64,000 bases of DNA from Lientehia sp934351765 (GTDB lineage: Bacteria > Bacillota > Clostridia > Lachnospirales > Lachnospiraceae), in assembly GCF_052118925.1 (NCBI RefSeq), contig NZ_JBQKGG010000002.1:1-64000 (forward strand), in the 5' to 3' direction. Under the pieces are notes generated by a model. It worked only from the letters and a program-made list of their open reading frames with translations. It made no database searches and was not told the origin of the DNA. Numbering within the stretch: position 1 is the stretch's first letter; each line of letters opens with the position of its first letter. The translations under genes and the position numbers were made by a program. Below, piece after piece: positions 59,417-64,000 of this stretch.

Positions 59417-60568
59417 ATGAATAACAAGCAAATGAAAAAGGCCACAGTCGACGCAATCAATGTGATGATCAGTCGCGCGGATAAGGGTCCTTCCGGATTT
59501 TGGGTGGAGAATCACGAAGGCTGCGGCAATCCGGCGGTCTTTCCGGAATTTGAGGAGGGCTTGAAGCGAGGAGGGCTCGTCCAGAAAGAACATTATTTTT
59601 GCCCATGGAATACCGCCATTATGTACGGCGATGGGCATGGCAACATAAACACGGGGTGTTACCATAGCTGTTCTATTAGCAAGGCAAGGTATCTGACCAC
59701 TGAGGAACTTAAAGAAGTTCTTGCCCGCTTCAAAACGCGCATGGAAAATGGGGATTACGATTGCGTTGACCATTTATCGCCGTTGCTGACAAAAGACGAA
59801 AGCAGACACATAGAGGATCGCATTCTTGCGGAGCAGTATGAGTGCGAACGCTGCGAAAGGCAAAAGCGGCAGGATCGGCTCAAAAAAGCTGCTGCTCTGA
59901 TTGCCAAGTTTCCAGATAAAAAATCGCTTTTGGCAATCAATTATGGAGAAGATACATGCGTAGATGAAGAAGACGGCCTCGTATTTTTCAATCCGGATTC
60001 TCGTAAGGATGTCGTTGGCGCAGAAAAGATGTCCTATGATGAATATCTGGATGTCCAGCTTGCTTCTTTAGGGCACGCTTATCGTTCCGGATTTGCAAAC
60101 GGCATATTTAATTATCTGCTTGAATTCAAAGGACAGATTGAGAAAGTCAAGCCAAAACATATTTGCTTCAAGCGGATTTTTATTAGTGGAATGTACACCG
60201 ACGGGACAATGTTTGACGGAAAAGAGGATCACGTCTGGATGGACAGATCCGGCTTTGAAAAGTGCGCCGTTGGTGACAGTGTTTCATTCGGTGCCGAGGT
60301 CTACCGCTATGTAAAAACCGGAAATGGAAAACTGATTGACTACGGACTGCGTAACCCGACAGGCATCCAAAAGATCGAAGCCTACGAGCTTCCCAGCGAT
60401 GATGAACTGATTATGCAGAAAGTTGAACAGCTTATCTGCGAGACTTGCTTTCTAAGTGATCGGTGCAATCGCAATTACTGCACAATGGATCCAAAGAAAA
60501 AGCGTTTGCTCAAACAAGAAATGTTCCATGCAATAAAGGCACAGACAGATAAGGAGACTCAGAAATGA
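59417..60568 (+). CDS. Unrecognised cysteine-rich cytosolic protein
   Basis: A 383-residue protein with GGAGG at a normal distance. No signal or membrane segment and no family that I recognise. Visible features: an N-terminal region with HEGCGNPAVFPEFEEG and HYFCPWNTAIMYGDGHGN, then TGCYHSCSIS; a charged helix with YECERCERQKRQDR (about residues 137-150); a middle region with KHICFKRIFISGMYTDG; and a C-terminal cluster CETCFLSDRCNRNYC (C-x2-C-x5-C-x4-C). The repeated Cys/His pairs suggest metal binding. It overlaps the lipoprotein gene by four bases, so the two are made together. It probably belongs to the cargo of the neighbouring recombinase element. Confidence 0.75.
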   Translation: MNNKQMKKATVDAINVMISRADKGPSGFWVENHEGCGNPAVFPEFEEGLKRGGLVQKEHYFCPWNTAIMYGDGHGNINTGCYHSCSISKARYLTTEELKEVLARFKTRMENGDYDCVDHLSPLLTKDESRHIEDRILAEQYECERCERQKRQDRLKKAAALIAKFPDKKSLLAINYGEDTCVDEEDGLVFFNPDSRKDVVGAEKMSYDEYLDVQLASLGHAYRSGFANGIFNYLLEFKGQIEKVKPKHICFKRIFISGMYTDGTMFDGKEDHVWMDRSGFEKCAVGDSVSFGAEVYRYVKTGNGKLIDYGLRNPTGIQKIEAYELPSDDELIMQKVEQLICETCFLSDRCNRNYCTMDPKKKRLLKQEMFHAIKAQTDKETQK

Positions 60569-61353
60569 AACGATTCTTTCTTGTGTGTGGACTTGTAATT
60601 GCATTGTTGTTGAGTGGGTGCGGATCGTCGGCATCCCGTGTTGAAACACTGAAAAGCTGGTCTTTTCAGTATAACGAGGGAACAAGTGATTACAGCCTTT
60701 TCTTTGGTTTGGCTGATAAAAATGATAACCCCCTGTCAGCCGATGTCAATGTGGATATTCAAATCGTAAATGACGCGGATGAAGAGGTTTATGCTGGTAC
60801 AAAGTCCGTTTCTACTGATGATTTCGGCTATTATACCAGCCAAGCTGCCGGAGAGCAATATCTTGCCAATGTGAGAATCCCTACCGCTGAGATCAAAGCC
60901 GGAAAATCCGCAAACGGGAAGGTTTATTTCACCGTGTACAAGGAAAACGCAGTTCAGTTTGACGAAGTAAACTGCGATGCTCTGTATTGCTTGCCTATTG
61001 AAGATGTTCAAGTGACGTTTGATTCATTTCCGCTGGATCTGAAGGTGAAAGACTTCATGGGGAGTACGGCATCCGTGATCCAAATTCAAGGAGCCGAGTT
61101 TACGTTTGACAAAGACTATTCTCCGCAGCTGACCATTACGATTACCGGAGAAAAGAAGATCGGGAGCAGTGATTCCGGGTATGATATGATTAGTTATAAG
61201 CTGTATGACAGTGCGGGTTATCTGGTAGACTCCGGCAATATATACCTATCTTCTCTGAACGCCGGAGATAAATTCAAGGATGACTCTGTTGTGATCTATG
61301 ACATTACTCCCGGCGAATCCTACACATTCCAGTTATCAGAGTATAGCTGGTGA
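60565..61353 (+). CDS. Putative lipoprotein of unknown function
   Basis: A 262-residue lipoprotein with signal peptide MKRFFLVCGLVIALLLSGCG (lipid-modified Cys at 19). The mature part is beta-rich and looks like two Ig/Big-type sandwich domains, with the second starting near VTFDSFPLDLKV and ending YDITPGESYTFQLSEYSW. No enzyme motif. It is coupled to the Cys-rich protein gene by an ATGA overlap and followed by a clear terminator. Confidence 0.75.
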   Translation: MKRFFLVCGLVIALLLSGCGSSASRVETLKSWSFQYNEGTSDYSLFFGLADKNDNPLSADVNVDIQIVNDADEEVYAGTKSVSTDDFGYYTSQAAGEQYLANVRIPTAEIKAGKSANGKVYFTVYKENAVQFDEVNCDALYCLPIEDVQVTFDSFPLDLKVKDFMGSTASVIQIQGAEFTFDKDYSPQLTITITGEKKIGSSDSGYDMISYKLYDSAGYLVDSGNIYLSSLNAGDKFKDDSVVIYDITPGESYTFQLSEYSW

Positions 61354-61404
61354 GCTTTCGTAATTTTTCACGAACATAAGGGCTTGGGATTATCCCAAAA
61401 ATGA

Positions 61405-61446
61405 AAACAGGGCGTTTCGGCAGTCAGCCGGAACGCTCTGTTTTTC
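61405..61446 (+). terminator. Terminator behind the lipoprotein gene
   Basis: AACAGGGCGTTTCGGC pairs with GCCGGAACGCTCTGTT, followed by TTTT. A short palindrome, TTGGGATTATCCCAA, precedes it at 61384-61398. Confidence 0.85.
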
Positions 61447-61514
61447 GGTGTGGGTACTCACCGGATTTGCTTGCTGCTCTGCAAGGAAATCCCGGTCAAC
61501 CCACGCCATTTTTC

Positions 61515-61534
61515 GCAAGTGTAGCTACACTTGC
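61515..61534. repeat. Perfect 20-base palindrome
   Basis: A self-complementary site with half GCAAGTGTAG, located in the gene-free stretch before the TnpW-like gene. It could be a dimer binding site or part of a recombination site; nothing more can be said. Confidence 0.5.
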
Positions 61535-61644
61535 TGTGCTTGCTCTTCCTCTCATAATCGCATTGACTCGAACGTTTGTTCTTGTTATAGTTAGGCTGAA
61601 AGATTAAAAAAGTCTTGGAAGGCAGCTGATTTTCATGGGCAAAT

Positions 61645-61747
61645 GGCGGCATCGCCGCCTTGATTACCGGCTTGCACAGGCGAACGAGCCTGTGAAGGAC
61701 GCGCAGCGAGGCGAAGCCGATTCCTTGACTGGCACAGACGGCTGTGC
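61645..61747. repeat. Second cluster of small hairpins
   Basis: Three inverted repeats follow each other: GGCGGC/GCCGCC (61645-61659), CACAGGC/GCCTGTG (61675-61694) and GCACAG/CTGTGC (61732-61747). Style and spacing recall the elements at 6.5 and 58.6 kb, but I see no direct sequence match. The remaining sequence from 61354 to 61912 holds no supportable gene. Confidence 0.55.
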
Positions 61748-61912
61748 GACCCGGCGAACTGCCTGTAATTCTCCTGTGAATCCCGGTACATTGCCCAGTG
61801 GAATCCCGGAAATTGCTGTGATATACTGAATAACAATAGGTCATATCACGCACTTTGCTCCGTGAGATTCATGCGGCAATGCTCGGAAATCTGAATGAAA
61901 AGGAAGGTGCAA

Positions 61913-62113
61913 ATGGATAACAAGAAACGTAACGTCCAAGTGGAATCGGACGGCAGCCGCAGTGCCCTCGTTCCTCTCTGGCAGGAGTTACCGCAGATCA
62001 CGGTACGCCTGAAAGAAGGAAACACCATCTACCGCTTTACTGCCAGCTTTGACGGAATGCACACCCTTCCCGAAAAGGCGGTGAAACTGATCGACTCCGA
62101 GGGGAGTGTGTGA
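61913..62113 (+). CDS. TnpW-like small protein of a mobile element
   Basis: A 66-residue protein starting MDNKKRNVQVESDGSRSALV, with AAGGAAGG before the ATG. The second half, PQITVRLKEGNTIYRFTASF and EKAVKLIDSE, fits the small TnpW family proteins (IGxxxYxVxxxF...KxxRLIxxE) regularly encoded in front of TnpX-type recombinases. Function unknown, perhaps an accessory factor. The recombinase frame starts 60 bases further on. Confidence 0.7.
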   Translation: MDNKKRNVQVESDGSRSALVPLWQELPQITVRLKEGNTIYRFTASFDGMHTLPEKAVKLIDSEGSV

Positions 62114-62172
62114 TCGTGACCAACAGCAATCTTGTCTTGGCAGACTGTCCTCAGATGATGGAGGAATCTACT

Positions 62173-63820
62173 ATGAAGCAGTCTGACAAAATTACCGCGC
62201 TGTATTGCCTCCTGTCCCGTGATGATGAATCACAGGGCGACAGTAACAGCATTGTGAATCAAAAAGCCTATCTCAGCCGATATGCAAAGGAACACAGCTT
62301 CCGCAATACGGAGTTCTTTGTGGATGACGGTTACACGGGCGCGAACTTTCAAAGACCGGATTGCCAGCACATGATGGCGCTGGTGGAAGACGGAAAGATC
62401 GGTACGATCATCACAAAAGATATGAGCCGCATCGGCCGAAATTATCTGGAAGTTGGGATGTATACCGAGATCACATTCCCACAGAATAACGTGCGGTTCA
62501 TTGCCGTCAACAGCGGTGTGGACAGCGCTAACCAGCAAGACAATGAGTTCGTCCCGTTCGTCAATATTATCAACGAATACTACGTTCGGGACGGCAGCAA
62601 GAAAGTGCGTACCTCACTCCGGCTCAAGGGAGAATCCGGCGAACACCTGACGACAATTCCGCCGTATGGCTACGTCAAAGACCCGGATAATTCAGAGCAT
62701 TGGCTCGTCGATCCGGAAGCGGCACAGGTGGTCAAGCGCATCTTTTCCCTTTGCATGGACGGGAACGGTCCGACGCAGATTGCCCGGATGCTGAAAGAGG
62801 ATCATGTGTTGACGCCCACCGTTTATCAGGACAGGCAAAAAACGAAAAGTCCGCTGTGCTTTACCGGAGAATCCTTACAACTGGAACGGCAGCACCGTTG
62901 CCGCAATTCTGGAACGGATGGAGTATTGCGGGCATACCGTGAACTTCAAAACGCACCGGCAGTCCTACAAAATCAAGAAGACCATCGAGAATCCACCGGA
63001 GCAATGGAAGATATTCCGCAACACCCACGAAGCCATTGTGGATGAGGACACCTTTCAGCGGGTTCAGGAGCTGCGCCGCAACAAACGCAGACCGGCAAGA
63101 ACGGGCAAGAGCAACCTCTTTTCCGGCGTTGCCTACTGCGCCGATTGCGGAGAAAAAATGTACTACTGCACCTCGCGGAACTTTGAAGAACGACAGGATC
63201 ATTTCGTCTGCTCTACCTCTCGCAAGAAGGGAAAAGACGTGTGCGGGACGCACTTCATCCGCGCGGTTGTTCTGGAAAAGGGCGTGCTGAAATCTCTACA
63301 AATCCTGCTTATCTCCGATTGTGAGGATCTGTTCCGCGATAAGCTGGGTGCAAAGCGCAAGGAGGACTTCAAGAAAGAACTCGCCGCAAAGCGCAGACAG
63401 CTCACGCAGGCACAGCGCAGGATGGAAGAGCTTGACCGTCTGTTCAAACGACTTTATGAGGACAATATCTCCGGCAAAATCAATGATAGCCGATTTGAAA
63501 AGCTGTCCGCCGACTATGAAAATGAGCAAGCAGATCTGACGGAGAAGATGCAGCTTTTGGAACAGGAGATTGCCCGGCAGGAGGAAGAAGTCGACAGCAT
63601 TGAGCAATTTATTCTCAGGGTAAAGAAGTACCCGGACTTGAAGGAACTGACGCCCGCTGTGCTGCATGATCTTGTGAACAGGGTCTATGTTTCCGCGCCG
63701 GATAAAAGCAGCGGGCAGCGAGTGCAGGATGTGCATATCAGCCTTGCCTGCATTGGTTTCTTGCCGGAGAGCATCATTGCCGAAATGCTCACTCACGCAT
63801 CAAAAAGCAGAACAGCGTGA
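62173..63820 (+). pseudogene. Large serine recombinase, TnpX type, frameshifted
   Basis: The first frame starts at 62173 (GGAGG before ATG, MKQSDKITALYCLLSRDDES) and covers the resolvase domain (FFVDDGYTGANFQRPDCQHM, ITKDMSRIGRNYLEVGMYTE) and the start of the recombinase domain (IPPYGYVKDPDNSEHWLVDP), reaching TPTVYQDRQ. From there the homologous sequence continues in the next frame: ENPYNWNGSTVAAILERMEY, NLFSGVAYCADCGEKMYYC (zinc ribbon), a coiled coil and the DUF4368-like end. The break lies near an A-run at about 62836-62842. In the active site YxRxS reads YCLLS, so the conserved Arg is replaced by Leu. Both changes suggest an inactive enzyme. Confidence 0.85.
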
Positions 63821-63838
63821 CTTCCGCCACGCTGTTCT
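63809..63838 (+). terminator. Terminator overlapping the recombinase stop codon
   Basis: AGAACAGCGTG pairs with CACGCTGTTCT around an eight-base loop; the TGA stop lies in the left arm and loop. Followed by CTCTCT rather than pure T. Confidence 0.65.
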
Positions 63839-63950
63839 CTCTAAAGCTATAAACCTGTCTTATACGCTGCTACCCTGATCCGACAGGCTTTCTTTTATTC
63901 TGAATCCTGCTTGCAGGATCCTTTCTTATTCGATTCTGGTTTTATGTATC

Positions 63951-64000
63951 TTACTTTGCAGCCTTCTTTGCTTTTGCCTGCTTGCTGAAGGTCCGTGCAG
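63951..64000 (-). CDS. Possible C-terminal end of a minus-strand gene (cut by window edge)
   Basis: A frame open to the window edge on the minus strand ends ARTFSKQAKAKKAAK followed by TAA at 63951-63953. The Lys/Ala-rich tail is typical of real protein ends, and a small hairpin (ATCCTGC/GCAGGAT, about 63904-63919) lies behind it. Too little is visible to identify the protein. Confidence 0.35.
   Translation of the reverse strand, partial: ARTFSKQAKAKKAAK

Noticed and set aside
61401..61607. 68-codon frame starting in the terminator behind the lipoprotein gene
   Set aside because: It starts inside a terminator stem and crosses a palindrome; the hydrophobic end is a by-product of T-rich DNA.

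Overview
The window looks like a chromosomal segment of an acetogenic Lachnospiraceae (Blautia-like) bacterium. This is an inference from three things: a nearly complete Wood-Ljungdahl carbonyl-branch operon, Gram-positive ribosome binding sites and lipoprotein signals, and typical Firmicutes gene sets (asp23-yloV-recG, pta/yceD/rpmF, a Firmicutes-style 6S RNA). Almost all genes up to about 58 kb are on the minus strand.

Region 1 (1-14.4 kb) is the acetyl-CoA pathway. Read on the minus strand from a good promoter at 14337-14365, the order is: histidine-rich protein, CooT-type nickel protein, metF, cooC-like ATPase, cooS, second cooC-like ATPase, acsB, acsD, acsC, acsE, acsV, DUF3786, and then fhs, which has its own promoter and is cut by the window edge. 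The CODH/ACS core, the corrinoid protein, its methyltransferase and its reactivator are therefore together with nickel-handling proteins. Between acsB and acsD lies a 536-base non-coding stretch with two 106-base copies of a branched-hairpin unit. Its loops are GNRA type only on the mRNA strand. This is the most unusual item in the window.

Region 2 (14.4-24 kb) holds housekeeping genes (SEC-C protein, PHP phosphoesterase, recG, yloV, asp23, rpmB), an orphan NMT1-type binding lipoprotein, and a small regulatory or decaying patch: a stand-alone Spo0A-C-like domain, an XRE repressor and a broken histidine-kinase-like gene. Region 3 (24-36.4 kb) holds a secreted CHAP amidase with cell-wall-binding repeats, a SpoIID/LytB-like protein, a 6S RNA gene, and an oligopeptide transporter operon (oppBCDFA) with an M20 peptidase.

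Region 4 (36.4-58.2 kb) holds deoC-cdd, a probably SOS-controlled radical-SAM/TIGR03915 repair pair, rpmF-yceD, pta, tmcAL, an AraC regulator, a branched-chain-type ABC operon (livKHMGF) ending in an ATC-hydrolase-family gene, an SDR gene, PFL/ACT, walJ-like, coaE, polA, a zinc-finger membrane protein and tRNA-Leu(CAA).

Region 5 (58.2-64 kb) is accessory DNA on the plus strand: a DUF3783 gene, hairpin-rich repeats, an unrecognised Cys-rich protein with a lipoprotein, and a TnpW-like gene with a frameshifted large serine recombinase. It looks like the remnant of a mobile element with cargo. No rRNA, CRISPR array or replication origin was seen.
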